From: Flavobacteriales bacterium
GTDB lineage: Bacteria; Bacteroidota; Bacteroidia; Flavobacteriales_E; Vicingaceae
Reading direction: 5' to 3'
Assembly (NCBI GenBank): GCA_029262875.1
Contig: JAJCYO010000147.1
Coordinates: forward strand, 1 to 64,000
DNA: 64,000 bases
Shown: piece after piece, positions 48,101-56,559 of the stretch
How positions within the stretch are numbered: position 1 is the stretch's first letter
How the letters are laid out: each line of letters starts with the position of its first letter
Notes under the pieces: model-generated
Seen by the model: only the letters and a program-made list of their open reading frames with translations
Told to the model about the DNA's origin: nothing
Databases searched by the model: none
Position numbers and translations under genes: made by a program

Positions 48101-48369
48101 ACATTAATGGGGATGGAAATTTAGATATCGTAATGGCAGGAAACATGTATGGTGCAGAAATTGAAACTGTAAGATATGATGCAGGAAGAGGTGTTTGTTT
48201 GATAGGTGATGGAAAAGGTAATTTTGTATCTTTGCGACCTGATGAATCTGGGTTTTTTGCCTGGGGAAATATTAAGGATATGGAGAAGATTAAAGTCGGT
48301 GATAAACAAGTATACATACTAAGCGTCAATAATTCTTTTCCAGCAACTTACGAGTTGTTAAAGAAATAA
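45103..48369 (+). CDS. FG-GAP/VCBS-repeat, ASPIC/UnbV-domain lipoprotein (CRTAC1-like)
   Basis: Multiple GDINNDGLADIYF-type calcium-binding blades; UnbV stretch NNYLSVKLEGEGKNLFAVGARVKITTENGEQVQELFPTRGYQSSVDYVLNFGIGQ; lipobox LYACGD. Confidence 0.9.
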   Translation: MRILLLMFITTLLYACGDKSSLVEENKEHLFTSLQPKESNITFANNIRESDIDNWFTYEYYYNGGGVAIGDINNDGLADIYFTGNMDGDKLYLNKGNLEFEDITSSAIKLFDDGWNTGVTMADVNGDGYLDIYVCRAGVNKTSAQKANLLYVNNGDLTFTEQAAELGLADTSLTTQASFFDFDLDGDLDVYVMNFPDGFFSLDGKEAQLLFETNSNKSDHFYENTGEKFVNSSVKVGINNHAYGLGLSVGDLNDDGYPDVYVANDYEERDYMFMNYKGQFREEVASRTKHISNFGMGTDIADFNNDGYLDIIEMDMAFASHVRSKRNMKSMSSDKFWGLVKSGNHYQYMVNTLQLNNGNTTFSEIGQMAGIAKTDWSWGALLADLDHDGYKDIAITNGYRRDMKDRDIMSTLEEQSKEKGAQLTVTEAYQFMPETKISNYLFQNNKDLTFKNTTEDWGIDEAINSNGIAYGDLDNDGDLDLVINNIDRVASVYINTNNKNNNYLSVKLEGEGKNLFAVGARVKITTENGEQVQELFPTRGYQSSVDYVLNFGIGQSEKIQKIEVRWPNQKISVQENVEANQLVTINIKGAKAGKLSKKETDPLFAFAVKSIKIPVKHQENDFNDFDREILLPHMLSRLGPCIAVADINGDGLDDAFFGGAKGSLGQLIIQNPDNTFSPYPTPFNADINCEDVGAEFFDCDGDGDMDLYVASGGNDCEVNDKSLQDRLYLNDGKGNFTKSNSLPKMISSTKVVKPYDIDSDGDLDLFVGGRLTPGKYPFASRSYILENKSGIFSDVTEGFSADLMEVGMVTGAEFVDVDNDKDVDLVMVGEWMPLTIFKNEGGKYTKETLENTEGLWYSLAVSDIDNDGDVDLVAGNMGKNSKFKGSIEKPFNIYCNDFDKNGTYDIVLSKYEGDIHYPVRGKECTSQQMPFIKEKFPTFKEFAEADMENIYGDDLEKALHLEVKDLYSSIFINDGKGIFKQNHLPYGAQLSPNNSIIIDDINGDGNLDIVMAGNMYGAEIETVRYDAGRGVCLIGDGKGNFVSLRPDESGFFAWGNIKDMEKIKVGDKQVYILSVNNSFPATYELLKK

Positions 48370-48372
48370 TTG

Positions 48373-49530
48373 ATGAAGAACCTGCTTCCTTTTTTTGAGA
48401 AATTAGACAAGAGCTATAACGATAATACCTTTGTAAAAATTACACTGAGTAAACCAGCTTATAAAAGCGATGGACTACACAATGTTTACATTCGGTTAAT
48501 TACGCTAAAGGACGAACCTATTTTTTCTTTTACCTACCACTATCAAACCAATGATCAGGTTAAAAACTATACGTTAGAAGAAACCAAAGCAGTATTGTCA
48601 GAATTGCTCAATCAAAAGTTCAGAATAGCAATTTTGTTTACACTGGAAGAGGATTTCACCATTCAGTTTTCTAAAAAGGGAAAAGTGTCGACAAGGCTTG
48701 CTTCTCCGAGTTTTAAAAATAAGCCCCCAGAAACACACGACAACCCTAAAAAGAAAAGGGCTGAGCTGGGTAAATACCTTAATTTGCTGGGGATTACAGA
48801 CGAGAAAGGAGTAGTAATCCCTAAGATGGCAGATAAGTTTAGACAAATCAATAAATATTTAGAGATTATAGAAAACCTGATTAAAAATAATGATTTGTCT
48901 AAGTCTGCAAATATTGTAGATATGGGTTCTGGAAAAGGGTACTTAACTTTTGCATTGTATGATTATTTGGTGAACCAAAGAAAGATGGAGGTTAAGGTAA
49001 CGGGTATTGAACAACGAAAAGAGTTAGTAGATTTTTGCAATAAAACAGCGCAAGATTGTGGGTTTGAAAAGTTACATTTTGAGTGCAATACCATTCAAGA
49101 CTATACCACTAAAAAAATTGACATTTTAATTGCTTTACATGCTTGTGATACTGCTACTGATGATGCATTAAGTAAGGCGATAACAGCTAACGCTAAATTA
49201 ATTATTACGGCTCCTTGTTGTCACAAGCAAATTAGACAACAGTTAAAAGGGGAAGCGCAAGAAAGTCCAATTTTAAAATATGGTATTTTTAAAGAGCGTC
49301 AATACGAAATGGTAACTGATACCATTCGTGCATTGATTTTAGAGAAACACCAATACAATACGAAAGTGTTTGAGTTTATTTCTAATGAACATACACGTAA
49401 AAATGTAATGTTAGTGGGAGAAAAATCGAGCAAAAAAGCCAATAAGGAATTTATTTCAGAAAAAGTTTCATCCCTAAAAGAGGATTACGGCATAAAATAC
49501 CATTATTTGGAAAAACTTCTTGAGGCTTAA
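48373..49530 (+). CDS. SAM-dependent methyltransferase (Methyltransf_32/METTL25-like)
   Basis: IVDMGSGKGYLTFALYDYL, VTGIEQRKELVDFCN, LIALHACDTATDDALSKAI, ITAPCCHKQIR. Track ORF start at 48370 is TTG; ATG at 48373. Confidence 0.85.
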   Translation: MKNLLPFFEKLDKSYNDNTFVKITLSKPAYKSDGLHNVYIRLITLKDEPIFSFTYHYQTNDQVKNYTLEETKAVLSELLNQKFRIAILFTLEEDFTIQFSKKGKVSTRLASPSFKNKPPETHDNPKKKRAELGKYLNLLGITDEKGVVIPKMADKFRQINKYLEIIENLIKNNDLSKSANIVDMGSGKGYLTFALYDYLVNQRKMEVKVTGIEQRKELVDFCNKTAQDCGFEKLHFECNTIQDYTTKKIDILIALHACDTATDDALSKAITANAKLIITAPCCHKQIRQQLKGEAQESPILKYGIFKERQYEMVTDTIRALILEKHQYNTKVFEFISNEHTRKNVMLVGEKSSKKANKEFISEKVSSLKEDYGIKYHYLEKLLEA

Positions 49531-50342
49531 TTTAGGCTGTGAATTAACTCAGTATAAAGCATAGTAAGCTGAGGTTCGGCAACAGCAGCTGCAGCCAATA
49601 TATCTGCAATGTCAACAGGAGCTAAATTTTCTGGATCACACTCATCTGTTAGCACAGAAATGGCACAACAGGGAAGCCCCATATGATTGGCAACAATTAC
49701 TTCTGGTACCGTACTCATCCCAACCGCATCTCCACCTAACTTTCGGATCATTCTGTATTCGGCTTTAGTTTCTAAATTGGGGCCAGAAACAGGAACATAA
49801 ACACCTTCGTGTAAATGGATGCTTTTTTCAGCAGCGATTTCTCTTAGTGCAGCATTTAGCTTTTTAGAATAAGCCGAACTCATATCTGGAAATCGTGGGC
49901 CAAAATTGTCAAGGTTTTTACCAATAAGAGGATTATCTGGGTATAAATTAATATGGTCCGTGATTAGCATTAAAGAACTTTTTTTATAGGCTAAATTTAT
50001 GGCGCCAGCAGCATTAGAGATTAATAGGTTTTGTACACCAATTAGTTTCATTACTCGAATAGGAAACGTTATTTCCTTCATGTCATATCCTTCATAATAA
50101 TGAAATCGACCTTGCATTACCAATACTTTTTTGTTGCGAATGGTTCCGTAAATTAATTTCCCATGGTGTGATTCCACTGTTGAGATAGGAAAGTGAGGAA
50201 TACTATCATAATCAATTTCTTTGATAATCTCAATTTCTGAAACCAATCCTCCTAAACCTGTTCCCAAAACAATTCCAACTAAAGGATTTTCCACACCTTC
50301 ATTTTTAAGATAATCTACCGTTTCTTTTAATTGTACTTCCAT
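49527..50342 (-). CDS. Purine-nucleoside phosphorylase
   Basis: GIVLGTGLGGL, VMQGRFHYYEGYDMKEITFPIRVMKLIGV, LISNAAGAIN, YVPVSGPNLETKAEYRMIRKLGGDAVGMSTVPEVIVANHMG. Confidence 0.95.
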   Translation of the reverse strand: MEVQLKETVDYLKNEGVENPLVGIVLGTGLGGLVSEIEIIKEIDYDSIPHFPISTVESHHGKLIYGTIRNKKVLVMQGRFHYYEGYDMKEITFPIRVMKLIGVQNLLISNAAGAINLAYKKSSLMLITDHINLYPDNPLIGKNLDNFGPRFPDMSSAYSKKLNAALREIAAEKSIHLHEGVYVPVSGPNLETKAEYRMIRKLGGDAVGMSTVPEVIVANHMGLPCCAISVLTDECDPENLAPVDIADILAAAAVAEPQLTMLYTELIHSLN

Positions 50343-50360
50343 GTTTAAATTTTAGCCATT

Positions 50361-50391
50361 AAAAAAGGAGGTATAATATACCTCCTTTTTA
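50361..50391. terminator. Intrinsic terminator downstream of the minus-strand lipoprotein gene
   Basis: aaaaaaGGAGGTATAATATACCTCCttttt. Confidence 0.8.
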
Positions 50392-50408
50392 ATAAATATA
50401 TATTCAAG

Positions 50409-50963
50409 TTATTTTATTGTTCTTCCTTTTGCTTTTTTACTTGTGGTCTTGTAATCTTTTACTTTTTTCAATTCAAACTTCAAGTAAGCACTTGCGCCTC
50501 CTGGCATAATGTAGTACACTTTTCCACCAAAGTTGATTTTTCCTTTTCCACTTTTCCATTCAGCACCCATCAAATTGTATCTACCTCTATTGTTTGGGTC
50601 TCCAAAAACCAAATATTGGTCATCAGATTCAAAAAAGCTAATGGCTAATTTATTTCCCTCTAATACTTTAACACAAACACCAGGAGTTTTTCCATCTACC
50701 AGAATGTTGTCTGTTGTGGCAGAACTTGATACTACTAACTTCCCTTCATCATCTAATTCTTGTGAGTTTTCACCTCTTTCACCACGTTGTAAAGTAATAT
50801 CACTTGAAACATAAAATTGCATTTTTTTCAATTTAGCCTCATCTAAATTATATTGTTTTCTTGCTGTGTTTGTAAAAGGCGTAGTACTTTGACAACCACT
50901 TAAGATTGTAATTATACCTAAGCCAAAAATGATTAATGTTTTATTTAAAAATGTTGATTTCAT
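50409..50963 (-). CDS. Hypothetical lipoprotein
   Basis: GIITILSGCQSTTPF lipobox; 184 aa. Confidence 0.7.
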   Translation of the reverse strand: MKSTFLNKTLIIFGLGIITILSGCQSTTPFTNTARKQYNLDEAKLKKMQFYVSSDITLQRGERGENSQELDDEGKLVVSSSATTDNILVDGKTPGVCVKVLEGNKLAISFFESDDQYLVFGDPNNRGRYNLMGAEWKSGKGKINFGGKVYYIMPGGASAYLKFELKKVKDYKTTSKKAKGRTIK

Positions 50964-51026
50964 ATTGTATAGTTTTAAAAACTTCTATTTATCAAAAATT
51001 GTTCCAAACAAAACTATTAATTTTTC

Positions 51027-52010
51027 TTAACTAATTAACAAATTACATCCGCGTAAATCACTGTTGTCAAATCTGCCCAAAACTTCGAACTCATTATCAC
51101 TGATTTTCTTGCCTAAATCTTGCGTAGCGATAAAACAACAAGAATCAATATTGGTCATATCGATTACATTAATTCCTCCCGTTTTATGGTGTTCAATCAT
51201 ACTAAAAGGATCATTAATGTCGCGTATTAAAACGTTCATCCAGTTTGGAGTTTTAAAAATCCCATTTCCTTTTGAATAAGCTTGAGATAGTAATTCTGTC
51301 ATTCCATATTCAGAATGAATTTCAGTTACATTGAAATTTTCTTTATAGATTTTGTGTAGCTCGTTTCGGGTCAATTCTTTTCTTCTTCCTTTCATTCCTC
51401 CCGTTTCCATAATAATGACATTATTTAAGTCAATTTGTGCCGTTTCGGCCAAATCTAATAATGCGAAAGAAACACCAATTATGAGCACTTTTTGACCATT
51501 TTTGGTCACTTTTTGTGCAATTTCGATCATTTTTGACCAATTTTCGAGAAAAAACCCACTTTCAGGGTGCTTGCTTTTTTCAATTAAATCAGTTGCCATA
51601 TAAATTAAGGATGACCCCTTTCTTTCCATATAAGATGGCAGTAATGCTAAAATACAGTAGTCTTCAATGTTACCGTAAAATGTTTTGAAAGCATTTTGAA
51701 AGCTTGTTTCATAAAGGTTAAGATCTTTCACATAATGTTTACTTTGACTCTGGCCTGTTGTTCCACTGCTTAAAAAGATTTGCTCTTCTTCAAAATGACC
51801 AGTTTTAACTGCATGTGTTTTGAAAAATTCGATGGGTAAAAATGGAATTTCATAGGGGGTTGTTATTTCCGTAGGGTTGACTTTTAAAAGTTGGCAAAAC
51901 TCATTGTAAACCGCGTTGTTGGAATATTGGTAATTGAATATTTCGAGAGAAATTTCGTTAAACTCTTGTTCAGTTTGAATGTCGAAGATTCGATTTTTAA
52001 GGTTCAACAA
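51027..52010 (-). CDS. LuxE/acyl-protein synthetase-like acyl transferase
   Basis: EIPFLPIEFFKTHAVKTG, IFLSSGTTGQSQSKHYVKD, METGGMKGRRKELTRNELHKIYKENF, IHSEYGMTELLSQAYSKG (adenylate-forming-like motifs). Confidence 0.82.
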   Translation of the reverse strand: MLNLKNRIFDIQTEQEFNEISLEIFNYQYSNNAVYNEFCQLLKVNPTEITTPYEIPFLPIEFFKTHAVKTGHFEEEQIFLSSGTTGQSQSKHYVKDLNLYETSFQNAFKTFYGNIEDYCILALLPSYMERKGSSLIYMATDLIEKSKHPESGFFLENWSKMIEIAQKVTKNGQKVLIIGVSFALLDLAETAQIDLNNVIIMETGGMKGRRKELTRNELHKIYKENFNVTEIHSEYGMTELLSQAYSKGNGIFKTPNWMNVLIRDINDPFSMIEHHKTGGINVIDMTNIDSCCFIATQDLGKKISDNEFEVLGRFDNSDLRGCNLLIS

Positions 52011-52040
52011 AATAATTCGTAATTTTAAAATGTAATATAC

Positions 52041-52532
52041 ATGAAACAGTTAGTAAAATTAGCCATATTATTTACGATAGTTCTTTCATTGGGATGTAAA
52101 AAGGACGATGTTGAACCGGTTCCACCTGTTATTACTTTTATAGATGCTCAATTATCTGCTGATAAATCATTTAGTATTGTTCGTTTCGAATTCTTTGATG
52201 GAGACGGTGACTTAGGGCTAAAACAAAATGAAAGCACTGGTGAACAAGAATTTAATGTGTTTATAGATTACTACGAAAAAGTAAATGGAGCATGGGTATT
52301 AAAATCTCCAGTTATTACATGGAATACAACAGAAGCAAAATTTGATACAACAGAATTACATTTAAGGCTTCCTTTTTTGGAAAACGAATCAGGAAGAGAA
52401 TTAGAAGGAGAAACAGAAATAGATTTACTGTATAATTTTGCTGCGGATACTTTTAGGTATGAAATTACACTTAAAGATAGAGCATTTCATTTAAGCAATG
52501 TTATTACTACTACAGATTTGGTGGTGAATTAA
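52041..52532 (+). CDS. Hypothetical lipoprotein
   Basis: [10 protein letters not shown] lipobox; [15 protein letters not shown]. Confidence 0.7.
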   Translation: MKQLVKLAILFTIVLSLGCKKDDVEPVPPVITFIDAQLSADKSFSIVRFEFFDGDGDLGLKQNESTGEQEFNVFIDYYEKVNGAWVLKSPVITWNTTEAKFDTTELHLRLPFLENESGRELEGETEIDLLYNFAADTFRYEITLKDRAFHLSNVITTTDLVVN

Positions 52533-53731
52533 GCCTTTAAATCATCGAAAACATCATTAGCTGCCATAGCTTGTAATATGAGTTCCTTAGGATTTTCTAA
52601 CTGTTCTTTTACCATTTTTAAGAAGCTAACAGACTCACTACCATCAATAATTCTATGATCATAAGATAGGGCAACATACATAATTGGTCTAATCTCTACT
52701 TTTCCATCAATGGCAACTGGTCGTTCAACGATATTGTGCATCCCTAAAATAGCACTTTGAGGAGGGTTAATGATAGGAGTACTTAGCATAGAGCCGAAAA
52801 CACCTCCATTGGTAATGGTAAATGTTCCACCCTCCATATCTGAAAGGTCTATTTTCCCATCTCGCGCTTTAATTGCTAATCTTTTGATTTCTGTTTCAAT
52901 TTCCACTAAGGACATCTCTTGAGCTTCTCTTACAACAGGAACCATTAAACCTTTAGGAGAGCTTACGGCAATACCGATATCTGCAAAGTCGTAACTGACC
53001 ATATAATCTCCATCAATCATAGAATTTACTGCAGGAAATTCTTTTAAACCATTGGTAACAGCTTTAGTGAAAAATGACATAAACCCCAATCCTACACCGT
53101 GTTTTTCTTTAAAAGCTTCTTTATAAACGGCTCTAATATCCATGATAGGTTTCATGTCAACTTCATTAAAAGTAGTTAGCATGGCTGTTTCGTTCTTAAC
53201 AGCTACTAATCGTTTTGCTACTTTTCTTCGTAGCATACTCATCTTTTTCCTTTCTCCTTGTTTCCCTTCAGCACCGTTTAAATAAAGACCAATGTCTTTT
53301 TTTGTAATTTTTCCATTACTACCACTTCCCTTAATATCAGATGGGTTAATAGCATTAGCAGCAATCATTTCTTTTGCAACAGGAGTTGCTTTAACGTTTT
53401 TGTCAACGGTTGCTTTCGCAGGCCCTGGGTTTGGCACGGCAGCATCTGGCTGGCTTACCGCCTCAGTTTTTGATTCAAAATCAGCAGGTTTTTCGGCATC
53501 AGTGTCAATTAAACAAACTACTCCGCCAACTTGAACAGCATCACCTTCTTCAGCTTTTAAAGTAATAATTCCTGCTTCTTCGGCAGGCAGCTCCAATGTT
53601 GCTTTATCAGAATCTACTTCCGCAATAGCCTGATCTTTTTCTACATAGTCACCATCTTCTACCAGCCACTGTGCAATCTCTACTTCTGTTATTGATTCTC
53701 CCGGAGAGGGAACTTTCATTTCTAAAGCCAT
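52529..53731 (-). CDS. odhB: 2-oxoglutarate dehydrogenase E2 (dihydrolipoyllysine-residue succinyltransferase)
   Basis: Lipoyl domain [18 protein letters not shown]3-binding [33 protein letters not shown]; catalytic [18 protein letters not shown]. Confidence 0.95.
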   Translation of the reverse strand: MALEMKVPSPGESITEVEIAQWLVEDGDYVEKDQAIAEVDSDKATLELPAEEAGIITLKAEEGDAVQVGGVVCLIDTDAEKPADFESKTEAVSQPDAAVPNPGPAKATVDKNVKATPVAKEMIAANAINPSDIKGSGSNGKITKKDIGLYLNGAEGKQGERKKMSMLRRKVAKRLVAVKNETAMLTTFNEVDMKPIMDIRAVYKEAFKEKHGVGLGFMSFFTKAVTNGLKEFPAVNSMIDGDYMVSYDFADIGIAVSSPKGLMVPVVREAQEMSLVEIETEIKRLAIKARDGKIDLSDMEGGTFTITNGGVFGSMLSTPIINPPQSAILGMHNIVERPVAIDGKVEIRPIMYVALSYDHRIIDGSESVSFLKMVKEQLENPKELILQAMAANDVFDDLKA

Positions 53732-53740
53732 AGCTTTTCT

Positions 53741-56461
53741 TTATTGTTTTGTAACTAATGCGTTTTCAAATACTTTATTTATAATGGCAGCTTGTCTTAC
53801 CGCATGCGCTTTTGACGACCCTGTTGCTGGAGATCCACTTGCTCTTAACGAAATTAACTCCAAGTCTACAAAAGTAAAATGACGTTGCATACTTGACCAA
53901 GCCCCCATGTTCTTTGGTTCCTCCTGCGCCCAAATGTGCTTTTTAGCATTCTTATATTTTTCTAAAATCTTTTTTAGTTGTGTTTTTGGTAATGGGTATA
54001 GTTGTTCTATTCTCACTAAAGCAATATTATTTACTCCTCCTATTTCTTCTCTTTTTGCCAATAAGTCGTAATAAAATTTACCAGTACAAAAAACAAGGGT
54101 ATCTACCATTTCCGCTTTAGTATTGTCATCGATTATTTCTTGAAAATTTCCAGTAGCCATTTCATCTATATTAGAAACACACTTAGGAAGTCGTAATAAA
54201 CTTTTAGGTGTAAATACAATTAAAGGTTTTCTAAAATCCCACTTTAATTGCCTTCTTAAGATATGGAAAAAATTTGCTGGAGTAGAACAATTGGCAACTT
54301 GTAAATTATTGTCTGCACACAATTGTAAAAACCGTTCCATTCTTCCACTGGAATGTTCAGCTCCTTGCCCTTCATAGCCATGAGGAAGTAGCATTACTAA
54401 ACCATTTTGAGTTTTCCATTTATCTTCTGCAGCACTTAAAAATTGATCAATTACTATTTGCGCACCATTGTTAAAATCTCCAAATTGTGCTTCCCATATC
54501 GTTAATCCATTTGGGGTTGCCATTCCGTACCCGTATTCAAACCCCAAGACACCATATTCTGAGAGCAGAGAATTATAAATATGAAGTGGGGCTTGGTCTT
54601 TTGAAATATTATTTAGCGGAGTATATTCTTCTTCAGAATCTTCTACTTTAACCACAGCATGTCGATGGGAAAAAGTTCCTCTTTCAACATCTTGTCCGGT
54701 GAATCGAATAGGATAACCTTCCTCCAACAAAGAGCCATAAGCCAATAATTCACCAGCATCCCAACTCAATTCAGTCCCATCTACAAGTTGTTTTAAACGA
54801 TTCTCAAATAATCGAGTAGTTTTTTTAATGAATTTTTTATCAGAAGGTAAGGTGCTTATTTTTTTTCCTATTTCAATTAGTTTCTTTTTATCATATCCAG
54901 TATTTGGAGAATCATCGAAGCTTTCTCTGTCGCTATATTTTATACCTTCCCAAGTTCTTTTTAAAAATTGAGTAACAGAGGCTTTTTCAATTTCTTTAGC
55001 TTCATCTAATCTTTCTTGAAGGACGTTGCTAAAGTTTTGCTCCAACACTTTTTCTTCAGATTTACTTACAATTCCTTCATTTATTAGTTTATCTAAATAA
55101 ATATCTCTCGGGTTAGCATGTTTCCCAATTGCTTTGTATAATAGTGGTTGAGTAAAGCGCGGCTCATCCCCTTCATTGTGCCCATACTTTCTGTACCCCA
55201 AAATATCGATGTACACATCTTTATTAAATTCTTGACGATATTCTAATGCCAATTTAACTGTTTGAATAACAGCTTCAACATCATCTCCATTTACGTGAAA
55301 AACAGGGCATAATGTTACTTTTGCTACATCGGTACAGTATGTACTGGACCTTCCGTCCAAATAGTTAGTAGTAAAACCAATTTGATTATTTACTACAATG
55401 TGTAATGTTCCCCCAACTTTATAGCCATCCAATTGAGCCATTTGAGCAACTTCATATGCCACACCCTGTCCAGAGACAGCAGCATCACCATGGATAATTA
55501 TAGGGACAATTTTATTATGATCCTTTAAGTAGGTATCTATTTTAGAACGAGTGATACCTTCAACTACTGGAGCAACAGTTTCGAGATGAGAAGGGTTTGG
55601 AGATAAAGTCATATGAACTTTATTTCCATTATCAGCAACAACATCACAAGAATACCCTAAATGATATTTTACATCACCATCAAAAATATTGTCCTCATAT
55701 TCTTTTCCTTCAAATTCGCTAAAGATTGCAGAATAAGTCTTATTAAAAATATTAGCCAAAACATTTAGCCTCCCTCTATGGGCCATTCCAACAATAAATT
55801 CTTTAATCCCAAATTCAGAACCTTTTTCAACTACAGCGTCTAAAGCAGGAATCAACGCTTCATTTCCTTCCAAAGAAAACCGTTTTTGACCAACAAATTT
55901 TTTGTGCAAAAATTGTTCAAAAACAACAGCTTGATTTAATTTATGAAGGATGTGTTTTTTTTCTTCAGCATTAAATATGGCTCTGTTTTTAAGTTCTATT
56001 TTTTCTTTAATCCAAGCAACCTCTTCTGGTTTTCGAATGTATGTATACTCTATTCCAATAGATTGGCAGTAGGTTTCTTCTAAATGAGAAATAATGTCTT
56101 TAAGCTTTGCAGACCCAATTCCAACTTCATTTCCAGCTTGAAAAGTAGTCTCTAAATCTGCTTTTTCTAAGCCATAATTCTCTATATCTAATGAAGGGGA
56201 ATATTGCCTTCTTGTTCTTACTGGGTTGGTTTTGGTAAATAAATGACCACGAGAGCGGTAACCATTAATTAGGTCAATAACTTTAAATTCCTTGTCAAAT
56301 CCCTCAGGGGCTTCAGTATCGTAATTGTTTTTGGCAAATTCAAACCCTTCAAAAAATTTTTGCCACCCTTCTCCTACATCTTGAGGGTTATTCAGATACC
56401 GCTGATAGTACTCTTCAATGACTTCCCCATCAGCATTACTCAAATATGAGTGTTTGTCCAT
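53741..56461 (-). CDS. sucA: 2-oxoglutarate dehydrogenase E1
   Basis: MDKHSYLSNADGEVIEEYYQRYLNNPQDVGEGWQKFFEGF; VGMAHRGRLNVLANIFNK; HGDAAVSGQGVAYEVAQMA; RYGHNEGDEP-like KYGHNEGDEPRFTQPLLYK; LLPHGYEGQGAEHSSGRMERFLQLC. Confidence 0.97.
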   Translation of the reverse strand: MDKHSYLSNADGEVIEEYYQRYLNNPQDVGEGWQKFFEGFEFAKNNYDTEAPEGFDKEFKVIDLINGYRSRGHLFTKTNPVRTRRQYSPSLDIENYGLEKADLETTFQAGNEVGIGSAKLKDIISHLEETYCQSIGIEYTYIRKPEEVAWIKEKIELKNRAIFNAEEKKHILHKLNQAVVFEQFLHKKFVGQKRFSLEGNEALIPALDAVVEKGSEFGIKEFIVGMAHRGRLNVLANIFNKTYSAIFSEFEGKEYEDNIFDGDVKYHLGYSCDVVADNGNKVHMTLSPNPSHLETVAPVVEGITRSKIDTYLKDHNKIVPIIIHGDAAVSGQGVAYEVAQMAQLDGYKVGGTLHIVVNNQIGFTTNYLDGRSSTYCTDVAKVTLCPVFHVNGDDVEAVIQTVKLALEYRQEFNKDVYIDILGYRKYGHNEGDEPRFTQPLLYKAIGKHANPRDIYLDKLINEGIVSKSEEKVLEQNFSNVLQERLDEAKEIEKASVTQFLKRTWEGIKYSDRESFDDSPNTGYDKKKLIEIGKKISTLPSDKKFIKKTTRLFENRLKQLVDGTELSWDAGELLAYGSLLEEGYPIRFTGQDVERGTFSHRHAVVKVEDSEEEYTPLNNISKDQAPLHIYNSLLSEYGVLGFEYGYGMATPNGLTIWEAQFGDFNNGAQIVIDQFLSAAEDKWKTQNGLVMLLPHGYEGQGAEHSSGRMERFLQLCADNNLQVANCSTPANFFHILRRQLKWDFRKPLIVFTPKSLLRLPKCVSNIDEMATGNFQEIIDDNTKAEMVDTLVFCTGKFYYDLLAKREEIGGVNNIALVRIEQLYPLPKTQLKKILEKYKNAKKHIWAQEEPKNMGAWSSMQRHFTFVDLELISLRASGSPATGSSKAHAVRQAAIINKVFENALVTKQ

Positions 56462-56486
56462 CTTTCTGCTTTGAAATTATTGTAGA

Positions 56487-56494
56487 CAAAAGTA
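56487..56494 (-). promoter_or_regulatory. Candidate -7 element TACTTTTG (minus strand) for sucA-odhB
   Basis: Plus strand caaaagta; TAnnTTTG match. Confidence 0.4.
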
Positions 56495-56537
56495 ATAAAT
56501 ATCCCTATTGTTTAAATGGAAAACATGATTATTATCA

Positions 56538-56545
56538 TACTTTTG
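56538..56545 (+). promoter_or_regulatory. Candidate -7 element TACTTTTG for korAB, overlapped by ATGAT-tatt-ATCAT dyad (56525-56538)
   Basis: Direct reading. Confidence 0.4.
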
Positions 56546-56559
56546 TGTAAAAATTTTTA

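Noticed and set aside
51493-51508. TGACCA-tttt-TGGTCA followed by ctttttg, terminator-like on the plus strand
   Set aside because: Lies inside the LuxE-like coding sequence (KVTKNGQK), no plus-strand gene ends there; most likely coding coincidence of a Lys-rich stretch.
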